Shown here piece after piece: positions 8,611-17,850 of a stretch of DNA of 46,136 bases (within the stretch, counting starts at the first letter, position 1; each line of letters starts with the position of its first letter). This DNA comes from an uncultured Caryophanales bacterium (lineage in GTDB: Bacteria; Bacillota_I; Bacilli_A; RF39; UBA660): the NCBI GenBank assembly GCA_947164795.1, contig CAMUXV010000006.1, forward strand, positions 1-46,136, written 5' to 3'. Both the position numbers and the translations under genes were made by a program. Below the pieces are notes generated by a model. It did not search any database and had not been told where the DNA came from. It worked only from the letters and a program-made list of their open reading frames with translations.

Positions 8611-9882
8611 TTATTTCAATTTTCTTTTTACATAAGGTTTTTCTTCTTCATCTGATAATACATTTCTACTACCAATAATAAAATGTTTTATAGGAATAAT
8701 TTCATCATTTTCAAAATCATATGCATATATTTGATCATCTGATTTATTTTCTTTACAAAATGATTCTATTTTGTTCTTAATATTATCATAAAGACTTATA
8801 TTAACATATTTTTTCCCATTAGTTAAACTAAATCTATAACCATCTTTATCTAGAGAACTTCTGTAATATATACCATGATTCTGTTGTTTTAAATAATCAA
8901 ATTTATTTCTATCACGCCCACTAAAATATTTTTTCATATATTCATCATATTCTATTTCTTTTATCTGCTGCTTGTTATCTACTATATTTATTTGATATAA
9001 TTTATCTGGTCCATAATGCCCACCATCAATATGTATATAAGAGCTTCCATCATAAAATCTAGTAGGAGAATACTGTATATAATCATATCTTTTGCCTTCT
9101 TTATTAATAAAAGCTCCTCCATTACCTGTTTTTTCTTCTTCACCAAATGTTGTTGTAAAAACCATTCCCTCTTGGAATCTATCAGCATAAGCATACATAA
9201 ATGGAGCAAAAAAGTCACCTTTTTTATTAATAATTCCATAAACATTAATATGTATTCTTCCGTGTTTTAATTCTTTAATTATGTAATCTTTGTCTTCTTT
9301 AGATAGGGATAATTCTTCATTAGAAAGATCTGCTAAAGAATTTATTTCTAAAGATACAGCAGCCATATTTTCACTATAATCTTTAGCTTTATCAAACCTG
9401 CACGCTATTACTAAATCTAAATTTTCATTGATATATCCCCATTTTTTAGTGGCAGGATCTTGTACTGCTGCTAAACCTTCGCTAAAGTCATGTACTTGTT
9501 GCCATTTGGTTTCATACATATTTCCTGTTTTTGTATCTATAAATCCATATTTCTTTCCATCTTTATATGCTATTAGATGACTATCCAATTTATTATCTTT
9601 TGGTTTAATAAATCTTTCAACATATTTGCATATAAATTTTCCTTCAGTATTGCAAAGGACATATTTTGTTTTATTTTTAAAAAATATCCCCAATGCTAAT
9701 GTGTTTTCATTAACAAAATATAAATCTTCAAAATAACTATAATATTTATCTACATTATCTTTTAACCTTTCTAATATTTCATTCTTTCCGCCTATTAGTA
9801 TACACAATTTATTGTTTAAACTATCATAGGGAACATACTTACCATCCTCATCTCTAATTAATAGTACTTGTTCATTAGTCAT
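8611..9882 (-). CDS. WG-repeat-containing protein
   Basis: Repeats such as YGFIDTKTGNMYETKWQQVHDFSEGLAAVQ...KWGYINENLDLVIACRFDKAKDYSENMAAV. Confidence 0.75.
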   Translation of the reverse strand: MTNEQVLLIRDEDGKYVPYDSLNNKLCILIGGKNEILERLKDNVDKYYSYFEDLYFVNENTLALGIFFKNKTKYVLCNTEGKFICKYVERFIKPKDNKLDSHLIAYKDGKKYGFIDTKTGNMYETKWQQVHDFSEGLAAVQDPATKKWGYINENLDLVIACRFDKAKDYSENMAAVSLEINSLADLSNEELSLSKEDKDYIIKELKHGRIHINVYGIINKKGDFFAPFMYAYADRFQEGMVFTTTFGEEEKTGNGGAFINKEGKRYDYIQYSPTRFYDGSSYIHIDGGHYGPDKLYQINIVDNKQQIKEIEYDEYMKKYFSGRDRNKFDYLKQQNHGIYYRSSLDKDGYRFSLTNGKKYVNISLYDNIKNKIESFCKENKSDDQIYAYDFENDEIIPIKHFIIGSRNVLSDEEEKPYVKRKLK

Positions 9883-10009
9883 AAATAATCCTCCTTCAAA
9901 ATCATTTTATTATAAAGGATTAGTTAAGTCAATTAAATTAAAATAGTTTATTATACCGATTATTTATATATAATATTAATATAATTTATAGCAAATAAAA
10001 AGAAGTTAA

Positions 10010-10769
10010 TTATTCTACATTAACTCCTTTTTTAAATATCTTTTTACCTATAAAATATAATATAGTTATAATTATTAGATATAGAATGTCCACAACTAAA
10101 ATAAGGGTTTTAAATGAACTATCCATAATAGTAGTAGTATATTCTTTAAATAAAAGACTTATATCGGTATTAAAGAATCCTATTATATATATAATACCAA
10201 GTATTAATAAAATATAATGATATACCAATAAATACTGACTTTAATATTTTATTATTATTAGAACTATTTCCTAATAATATCCCCATTATACCACAGTAGG
10301 ACATATATATTATTTCTAAGATAACAGTTAATATCATACCTAGTATAATAAAACTATTATTATTAAATATTATCTTAATAGTATTAATTAAATCTTTATT
10401 TAAGAAAGCTATAATAAAACTAATGATAATTACTAATAATGATATTAGTATGGAAATAATAGATGATAATATTTTAGAATTATATAAAGTATTCTTACTA
10501 ATAGGAAGAGTATGTGTTAGATATGATTCATCTTTATAAATACTATTTCTAAATCTTACCCATACTCTTATGACACTATTTATTAATACAGAGGCAAAAC
10601 AAGATATGGATACTCCTTTTAATATTTGATAGATAATATTACCAATAGATGAACTAGTATTTAAACTAGATATTCTAGTTAATATACATATAATAATTGA
10701 TATAGAAAAATATATTAGCATTATTTTATTTATCCATAATAAATCATATTTAATTAATTTCTTTAACAT
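10010..10769 (-). pseudogene. ABC transporter permease, apparently frameshifted (ORFs 10170-10769 and 10010-10228)
   Basis: Two overlapping hydrophobic ORFs in different frames, downstream of and coupled to an ABC ATPase. Confidence 0.55.
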
Positions 10770-11455
10770 TTGAAAGACCTCCTGAAGATTTCGTCTATAC
10801 TAGATTTTTCTTTTTCTCTTAACTTATCTGCATCTTCTGTTAAGACTATTTTACCTTTATCAATAAAGATGACATTATCTAATATTCTTTCAATATCTGA
10901 TATTAAATGCGTAGATATGATAACACTACTTCCTTCTTTAAAATTAGAAAGAATAGTATCAAGAATATAATCTCTAGTTGCAGGATCAACTCCTCCTAGG
11001 GGCTCATCTAAGATATAAAGGTCTGCTTCTCTAGACATTACTAATATTAATTGTAATTTTTCTTGCATACCTTTGGACATCTTAGATATTTTTTTATCTT
11101 TATCTAAATCTAAATCTTTTAATAGTTTATAGGCTTTCTTAGTATTAAAATCTTCATAAAACTCTTCAAAGTATTTAATTACACTTTCAACTTTCATATC
11201 TTTATCTAAGTATGTTCTTTCCGGTAAATAAGATATATGAGATTTAGAGGATACTCCTATAGGTTTACCTTTAAATAGTATTTCTCCTTCATCTAAAGTA
11301 AGTAAATCATTTATTAGTTTTATTAAAGTTGATTTACCTACTCCATTCTTACCAAGTAATCCATATATTTTACCTTTTTCAATTTTTAAGTTAATATTAT
11401 CTAATACTTTTTTATTATCAAATTTCTTAGTAACATTTTTACATTCAAGTAACAT
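10763..11455 (-). CDS. ABC transporter ATP-binding protein
   Basis: GLLGKNGVGKSTLIK Walker A, LYILDEPLGGVDP Walker B. Confidence 0.95.
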   Translation of the reverse strand: MLLECKNVTKKFDNKKVLDNINLKIEKGKIYGLLGKNGVGKSTLIKLINDLLTLDEGEILFKGKPIGVSSKSHISYLPERTYLDKDMKVESVIKYFEEFYEDFNTKKAYKLLKDLDLDKDKKISKMSKGMQEKLQLILVMSREADLYILDEPLGGVDPATRDYILDTILSNFKEGSSVIISTHLISDIERILDNVIFIDKGKIVLTEDADKLREKEKSSIDEIFRRSFKC

Positions 11456-11820
11456 TATTTTATTCCTCCTATTTCTTCTAAGTAAGAAAGGATTTCTTTT
11501 TTAGTAATTCCAATTTTATTCATATTAGTTATATACTTCTCGGTTATATCTCTAGCTATATCTTTTTTTATTTTATTTACTAGTTTTTTATCTTCGGTTA
11601 CATATTTACCATTAGTTCTTTCAGTATATATTAATTTATCTTTTTCTAATTCTCCTAGTGCTTTTTGCATAGTGTTAGGATTTACTTTAGCAGTAAGAGC
11701 TAAATCTCTAACTGATGGTATTTTGCTTCCTAAAGGATATTCACCCGATATAATAGCTTCTTTTAGTTTATCTACTAACTGAATATATATTGGACTTTCA
11801 TTATTGAAATTGAACTCCAT
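11455..11820 (-). CDS. GntR-family regulator (YtrA/YhcF-like)
   Basis: ESPIYIQLVDKLKEAIISGEYPLGSKIPSVRDLALTAKVNPNTMQKALGELEKDKLIYTERTNGKYV; translationally coupled to the ABC genes. Confidence 0.93.
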   Translation of the reverse strand: MEFNFNNESPIYIQLVDKLKEAIISGEYPLGSKIPSVRDLALTAKVNPNTMQKALGELEKDKLIYTERTNGKYVTEDKKLVNKIKKDIARDITEKYITNMNKIGITKKEILSYLEEIGGIK

Positions 11821-11865
11821 ATTATTTCCTTTCCACTGTATTACTCATCTAATACAATAATACAT

Positions 11866-12426
11866 CTATTGTTTATTTATGTCAATAGGTTTTTGATACA
11901 TAAAACATTCTTTTTCATGAGAATTAATTATTCCTATAGCTTGAAGGTATGAATATATAATAGTACTACCAACAAAGGTCATACCCCTTTTTTTTAAATC
12001 TTTTGATATAGTATCAGATAATTCATTAGTGGTCTTTCCTACTTCATATAGTATTTTACCTTTAGTAAAGGTATTTAAGTAATTAGCAAAACTATGATAT
12101 CCTTTTATTATACCTTTAAATATCTTAGCATTATTAATACTTGCTTTTATCTTTAATTTATTCCTAATGATATCTTTATTTTTTAATAATTCGTTTATCT
12201 TATTATCATCATAATTAATTATTTTATCAATATCAAAGTTATCATAAGCTAGTTTAAAACTATCTCTTTTATTTAGAACACACTCCCAGGATAATCCTGC
12301 TTGGAATGATTCTAGTAAAAGCATTTCAAATAGATATTTATCTTCTAGATTTAATACTCCCCATTCTTTATAATGATACTCAATATATTTTTCATTATTT
12401 AAATTACACCATTTACATCTATGCAT
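11866..12426 (-). CDS. tag: DNA-3-methyladenine glycosylase I
   Basis: MHRCKWCNLNNEKYIEYHYKEWGV, LLLESFQAGLSWECVLNKRDSF. Confidence 0.92.
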   Translation of the reverse strand: MHRCKWCNLNNEKYIEYHYKEWGVLNLEDKYLFEMLLLESFQAGLSWECVLNKRDSFKLAYDNFDIDKIINYDDNKINELLKNKDIIRNKLKIKASINNAKIFKGIIKGYHSFANYLNTFTKGKILYEVGKTTNELSDTISKDLKKRGMTFVGSTIIYSYLQAIGIINSHEKECFMYQKPIDINKQ

Positions 12427-12516
12427 ATTTTTCTCCTTCTTTTATTATATCAAAAAAAGAGGTAAAGCACCTCTGTTTTAGTTATTATATTTACCTTTTT
12501 ATAATATTTTTTTAAA

Positions 12517-13173
12517 TTATTTATCATTAGTAATATCACCATCACCAGTTACAGGTATAGTTTCACCTAAATATTTTGGTTTAGGTTTTATTATCACTTT
12601 AAAGAAATCTTTTATTCTAGCTATTACTTCTCTTACTTCTCTTAATGCATCTCCATAATACTCTTTAGGTTCTGCTTTTACACCATATGCTTCTAATCCT
12701 AGTTTATCCGCAATATATAATGCCCTGTATAAATGATACTCTTGAGATACGATAACTATCTTTTTTGCTTTAAATATTTCTTTAGTTCTATAGATACTAT
12801 CGTAAGTAGAAAATCCAGCATGATCCATAAATATATCACTAGAGGAAACATTGTTTTCGATTAGGAATTCTTTCATAATATTTACTTCATCGTAGTCTTT
12901 TCGTCCATGGTCTCCGCTTACAATTATTTTACTTGATACATTATTGTTATATAGTTCTAATCCTTTTTGTAATCTATCTTCAAGCATAAGACTTGGTCTA
13001 TTATTTCTTACTCCTGCTCCAAGAATAAGAATACAATCGATATTATCAAGATTAGTATAATCATCTATTATTATTTTTTTAGTAGATAACTTTACATATA
13101 TATTTGTGCTTAATAACGTGACTATTATTAGTAACATAATTATTATAATATATTTAATTATTTTCTTTTTCAT
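12517..13173 (-). CDS. YdcF/SanA-like DUF218 membrane protein
   Basis: CILILGAGVRNNRPSLMLEDRLQKGLELY, IIVSGDHGRKDYDEVNIMKEFL. Confidence 0.85.
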   Translation of the reverse strand: MKKKIIKYIIIIMLLIIVTLLSTNIYVKLSTKKIIIDDYTNLDNIDCILILGAGVRNNRPSLMLEDRLQKGLELYNNNVSSKIIVSGDHGRKDYDEVNIMKEFLIENNVSSSDIFMDHAGFSTYDSIYRTKEIFKAKKIVIVSQEYHLYRALYIADKLGLEAYGVKAEPKEYYGDALREVREVIARIKDFFKVIIKPKPKYLGETIPVTGDGDITNDK

Positions 13174-13247
13174 TAAACTCTCCTTATATCATCATTATAT
13201 CATTATTTTATTATTAATACTAGATATTTCTAGTAAAGGATAATGGA

Positions 13248-13265
13248 GGATTAACATGTTAATCC
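13248..13265. repeat. 18-bp perfect palindrome within a dispersed intergenic motif
   Basis: GGATTAACATGTTAATCC; related copy near 8464-8505. Confidence 0.7.
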
Positions 13266-13322
13266 GGGAAGCGAAGCGGTTAAACCAAAAGAAAAAGTCC
13301 AAATAAATTGGACTTTATAATA

Positions 13323-13748
13323 TTATCTCTTACTAAATTGTGGAGCTCTTCTTGCACCTTTAAGACCATATTTCTTTCTTTCTTTAACTCTTGGATCTCT
13401 AGTTACAAATCCATTAGCTTTAAGAATTCTTCTATATGAATCTTCGTTAGCAGCATTATCTTTATCATATTCTAATAATGCTCTTGTTATACCAAGTCTA
13501 ATTGCTCCTGTCTGACCTGAAAATCCACCACCAGTAACATTAGCATCTACATCAAATGATTCTTCATTTTTAGTTACTACTAATGGTTGTTTAAGGTCCA
13601 TTACTAATACTTCAAATGGCATGTATTCATTTACATCTTTACCATTTACAGTAATTTTACCAGTACCTGGAGTTAAAGTAACTCTAGCTATAGCACCTTT
13701 TCTTCTACCTGTGCCATAAAAACTTCTTTTTTCTTTAGTTTTAGCCAT
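13323..13748 (-). CDS. rpsI: 30S ribosomal protein S9
   Basis: [29 protein letters not shown] ... [24 protein letters not shown]. Confidence 0.99.
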   Translation of the reverse strand: MAKTKEKRSFYGTGRRKGAIARVTLTPGTGKITVNGKDVNEYMPFEVLVMDLKQPLVVTKNEESFDVDANVTGGGFSGQTGAIRLGITRALLEYDKDNAANEDSYRRILKANGFVTRDPRVKERKKYGLKGARRAPQFSKR

Positions 13749-14206
13749 TATTTATTTCCTCCTAGTTCTAGTTTTTTAGGTTGTTGAGCTGTATGTGGAT
13801 GCTCTTCTCCAGCATATACAAATAATTTCTTATACATACTTCTTCCTAATCTATTATGTGGAAGCATTCCTTCAACAGCTCTTTCCATCATTTCTACTGG
13901 ATATTTTTCTTTCATTTCTTTAGCAGTTCTTTCTCTTAAACCACCAACATATCTTGAGTGATCATAATACATCTTGTCTTCTAACTTATTACCTGTTAAC
14001 AATACTTTATCAGCATTAACGATAATAACATAATCTCCGCAGTCAACATGAGGTGTATATGTTACTTTATGTTTACCTCTTAAAAGGACTGCTGCTTTAC
14101 TAGCTACTCTACCAAGAGGCATATCTTTTGCATCAATAACATACCAATCTCTAGTAACTGTTTCTTTACTTTGCATAAATGTGCTTTTCATTTTATTCTC
14201 CTTCAT
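13748..14206 (-). CDS. rplM: 50S ribosomal protein L13
   Basis: [29 protein letters not shown]; adjacent to rpsI. Confidence 0.99.
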   Translation of the reverse strand: MKENKMKSTFMQSKETVTRDWYVIDAKDMPLGRVASKAAVLLRGKHKVTYTPHVDCGDYVIIVNADKVLLTGNKLEDKMYYDHSRYVGGLRERTAKEMKEKYPVEMMERAVEGMLPHNRLGRSMYKKLFVYAGEEHPHTAQQPKKLELGGNK

Positions 14207-14333
14207 ATTTTTTATATTAGTTCTTTCTATTTAAATGGTCCCAATATCTAAATAGTCCAAACCCATGTACCGACTATGATTTTACTATTATTTTATGTTT
14301 TTGTCAACAATTTAGGCTATTTTTCTTTAAAAA

Positions 14334-16103
14334 TTACTCTTTATCATATTCTTTTAAGAATTCAATAAACTCTTTAGCAACATTATCTGGAAGTATTTCT
14401 TTTAAATCTTCAAGAGTAGCACTTTTCATATTAGATATTGTCTTATATTTTTTAAGTAGTTTCTTTTTACGTACTTCTCCTATTCCATCGATATTATCTA
14501 AGATAGAAGATAAGGCTCCTTTACTTCTTAAATTACGGTGATAACTTATCGTAAAATTATGGACTTCATCTTGCATCTTTGTAAGTAAAAGAAATAAACT
14601 ACTCTTTTTTTCAATTGGTATTTCTTCAAGAGGATCTAATCCTAAGAGCATATTCGTACTATGTTTATCATCTTTTTTAAGTCCTGCGACTGGAATATTA
14701 AGTCCTAAAGAAGATATTACTTCTCTTGCTACATGAATTTGTCCTACTCCACCATCTACTATTATTAAATCCGGTTTCTCTAAATTATCTTTTAATACTC
14801 TAAAATACCTTCGATAGATTACTTCTTTCATAGTACCATAATCATCATTAACATCATTGGTTATTTTAAACTTACGATAATCATTTTTAGAGGGTCTACC
14901 TAAGACAAAGACTACCATACCTGATACATTAAAGTTACCAAATAAATTGGAGTTATCAAATAGTTCTATTCGATTAGCACTATCTAGATGTAATTTCTCT
15001 TTTAATTCTTCTAGAGCAGCATTTATTTTATCATCATCATTTTTAATATAAGTCATCTGCTCTTCAAAATAAATTCTAGCATTATCAAAAGCTAAATCTA
15101 AGATTCTTTTTTTATCTCCTTTTATTGGAGTAAAGAATTTATATTTAAATATTTCGGTAAATGAATTGGTATCAATGATATCTGGTACTAATACTTCTTT
15201 AGGATTAGATACATTCTTACTATAGAAGTTAGTTAAATAACTAGATAATTCTTCTTCAGGAGTACTTATCATAGGAAAGATATTTCTTGTCCTATCTAAA
15301 AGTTTTCCACCTCTTATAAAGAGAATTTGAATACTTATATAATTATCTTTAGTATAGTATCCTACGACATCGGTATTTACTGATTCATCTAAATCTACTT
15401 TTTGCTTTTCCGTAGTAATATTTATATAATCTAATAAATCTTTATATTCTAAAGCTTTCTCATATTCCATATTTTCTGAATAGATATTCATTTTTTCTTT
15501 TAATCTATCTGTTAATACTTTAGTATTTCCATTTAAAAAAGATACTATTTCACTCTTCATATTATCTATTTCTTCTTTAGGTATATCTTTCTCACAATAA
15601 CCTAGGCACTGCCCTATATGATAATATAAACATACTTTCTTTTCATAGGCATTACATTTTCTAAGTGGATATATTCTATTTAGAATTTCTACAACTTTTT
15701 TAGCAGCGGTCACATTAGGATATGGTCCAAATAAATTATTCTTTATTTTTCTTACATTTATTTTTCTTATAATTCTTAATCTTGGTACTTTCTCATCTGT
15801 TAATTCGATATAAGGATAGCTTTTATCATCTCGATATAAAATATTATATTTAGGATTATATTTTTTTATTAAGTTTATTTCTAGTAATAAGCTTTCCATT
15901 TCGGTATTAGTTACAATATATTCAAAATAAGCTATTTCTTTTACTAGCATCATTGTTTTACCAGTATGCTCTCTTTGAAAATAAGAACTTAATCTATTCT
16001 TTAGATTCTTACTCTTCCCAACATATATTACAATACCTTCTTTATTATGCATTAAATAACATCCTGGTAAATGTGGTACTAGTGATAATTCTTCTTTAAA
16101 CAT
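14334..16103 (-). CDS. uvrC: Excinuclease ABC subunit C (start revised from 16196)
   Basis: LPGCYLMHNKEGIVIYVGKSKNLKNRLSSYF (GIY-YIG); the longer ORF start lies inside the tRNA, and MFKEEL at 16103 has an upstream RBS. Confidence 0.96.
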   Translation of the reverse strand: MFKEELSLVPHLPGCYLMHNKEGIVIYVGKSKNLKNRLSSYFQREHTGKTMMLVKEIAYFEYIVTNTEMESLLLEINLIKKYNPKYNILYRDDKSYPYIELTDEKVPRLRIIRKINVRKIKNNLFGPYPNVTAAKKVVEILNRIYPLRKCNAYEKKVCLYYHIGQCLGYCEKDIPKEEIDNMKSEIVSFLNGNTKVLTDRLKEKMNIYSENMEYEKALEYKDLLDYINITTEKQKVDLDESVNTDVVGYYTKDNYISIQILFIRGGKLLDRTRNIFPMISTPEEELSSYLTNFYSKNVSNPKEVLVPDIIDTNSFTEIFKYKFFTPIKGDKKRILDLAFDNARIYFEEQMTYIKNDDDKINAALEELKEKLHLDSANRIELFDNSNLFGNFNVSGMVVFVLGRPSKNDYRKFKITNDVNDDYGTMKEVIYRRYFRVLKDNLEKPDLIIVDGGVGQIHVAREVISSLGLNIPVAGLKKDDKHSTNMLLGLDPLEEIPIEKKSSLFLLLTKMQDEVHNFTISYHRNLRSKGALSSILDNIDGIGEVRKKKLLKKYKTISNMKSATLEDLKEILPDNVAKEFIEFLKEYDKE

Positions 16104-16153
16104 TAGAACCTCCTTATATAAGAAAAAACCCTTTAAGGGTTGTATTTCTTTAA

Positions 16154-16244
16154 TGGCGGAGTAGGAGAGATTTGAACTCTCGCAGCAGTTACCCACTCTA
16201 CACCCTTAGCAGGGGCGCCTCTTCAGCCTCTTGAGTACTACTCC
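16154..16244 (-). tRNA. tRNA-Ser (anticodon GCU), CCA encoded
   Basis: Minus strand GGAGTAGTACTCAAGAGGCTGAAGAGGCGCCCCTGCTAAGGGTGTAGAG...GAGAGTTCAAATCTCTCCTACTCCGCCA; acceptor GGAGTAG/CTACTCC, long variable arm. Confidence 0.95.
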
Positions 16245-16285
16245 ACGTGCTTCATATATAATGATATATTATTTTACTTTAAAAG

Positions 16286-16747
16286 TCAACTAATTTTAAC
16301 TATTTTTATATCATCTCTAGCCTTATATAACTCTAACATTTTTAGTACTGCACTTCTTATTTCTTCGTTATTTTCGCTACACTCTATTTTTTTATCATAT
16401 TCGTTTATTTTACCTATTATTTCTTCATTATTAAGTAAATACTTTTTTATACTAAGTTCTTTATTATATATTTTTTCTATCTTCTTTATATTATCTTTAT
16501 TCTTAGTGATACCTATTACTGCATTATACTTACCATCATCTTCATAATAGATATAACTACTTAAACTGGCCGCTTTTAAACTTTCATAATCATCATAAGA
16601 AGAATCTTCAAGTAAATATATAATATTTGAAGATAATGTATTACTCGCCTTTTCTTCATAAATACTAAAGAGCAATCTACCACATACCGCTCCACATATA
16701 ACTGATAAAAAAATAGGCATAAATATCTTCTTTAATCTTTCTTTCAT
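16286..16747 (-). CDS. Hypothetical protein with one N-terminal TM segment, next to pilin-like genes
   Basis: MKERLKKIFMPIFLSVICGAVCGRLLFSIY; order and strand match the pilin genes. Confidence 0.55.
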   Translation of the reverse strand: MKERLKKIFMPIFLSVICGAVCGRLLFSIYEEKASNTLSSNIIYLLEDSSYDDYESLKAASLSSYIYYEDDGKYNAVIGITKNKDNIKKIEKIYNKELSIKKYLLNNEEIIGKINEYDKKIECSENNEEIRSAVLKMLELYKARDDIKIVKIS

Positions 16748-16803
16748 ATTATCACCAAAGATATTATATACCTATATTTTTAAATTATTTGTCGAATTAT
16801 ATG

Positions 16804-17286
16804 TTATTTATTATAAACTATAATATTTGCTTCAAATGGTTCTTTAGAAAATTTATTATCAGCGGTTATTTTAATTAAAACATAATCTTCACTTTTACTA
16901 CTACTGATAGTATAATTATAAAGGTTTTTATTTATATTTTTACTATAATCTCCATATTGGATTTTATAATCAACTCCATCCCTATTCATTATTTTAATTA
17001 TGCTAGTAGTACTATTATTAAAAGTTATATTACAATATAAACTATTACAGCTTATATTTGTTATAATCCCGTTATTTTTCATATCCTCTTCAAGATGCTC
17101 TTTTATGTTTTTTATTATTAATGTTTTATCAGTAATTATTTCTGTATCAACATATGCATCATCGGTTATATTAACTAATTTGACTGTTATTTCCATAAGA
17201 AATACTGCTATTGTAATAGCCACCACTGAAGCTAGAATTACTTCAACTGCTAAATATCCTTTATTATTAAGCCTCATTTCCATCAC
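16804..17286 (-). CDS. Type IV prepilin-like protein
   Basis: LNNKGYLAVEVILASVVAITIAVFLMEITVKL prepilin-like signal. Confidence 0.65.
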   Translation of the reverse strand: MMEMRLNNKGYLAVEVILASVVAITIAVFLMEITVKLVNITDDAYVDTEIITDKTLIIKNIKEHLEEDMKNNGIITNISCNSLYCNITFNNSTTSIIKIMNRDGVDYKIQYGDYSKNINKNLYNYTISSSKSEDYVLIKITADNKFSKEPFEANIIVYNK

Positions 17287-17752
17287 CTACTTTTAGTGTA
17301 TAATAATATAAGTCATCATTAGTATTTTTTTGAAGCTTGACAATTATTAAATAACTAAACTCATTAAATTCAATTTTATCTTCTAGATAATCAATATAAT
17401 TTTTAAAAGATTGTGTGCCACTATCTAGCGAATTTTTTAGTGTTTCTAAAATAGCTTTATCAGATTTTACATAATATGCTTCAATAGATGTATTAACCTC
17501 ATTTTTATAGAATTGGATAAATTTATTATTTTCAATTTTTTGGTAGTTATTCACATTATTGTAAGAATTATCTAAAACATCATTTATTGCCATGGCAGCG
17601 TACATTGCATCAATATCATAATACTTATTCCTTGTATCATAAGCACTCGATATTTTACTTAATGAAATATATAAAATTATCAATACTGTTGATACTACAG
17701 AGGCAACAATAACTACTTCCGCTAGCATAAATCCTTTTTTATTCATTTTCAT
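17267..17752 (-). CDS. Type IV prepilin-like protein
   Basis: MNKKGFMLAEVVIVASVVSTVLIILYISLSKI prepilin signal (KGFMLAE). Confidence 0.75.
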   Translation of the reverse strand: MKMNKKGFMLAEVVIVASVVSTVLIILYISLSKISSAYDTRNKYYDIDAMYAAMAINDVLDNSYNNVNNYQKIENNKFIQFYKNEVNTSIEAYYVKSDKAILETLKNSLDSGTQSFKNYIDYLEDKIEFNEFSYLIIVKLQKNTNDDLYYYTLKVGDGNEA

Positions 17753-17850
17753 TTTTTATCACCTTTTTGTTGATATTTTACTAAATATATTATATAATAA
17801 TTATAGAATAAAATCTAGTCTTTTTTTAAAAGAATGGAAAGAGGGATATT

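Noticed and set aside
8988-9270. ORFs 8988-9245 (-) and 9016-9270 (+)
   Set aside because: Overlap the WG-repeat gene in other frames; no independent evidence.
16104-16196. N-terminal extension of the UvrC ORF
   Set aside because: Reads through the tRNA-Ser gene and its terminator; the conserved UvrC start is at 16103.
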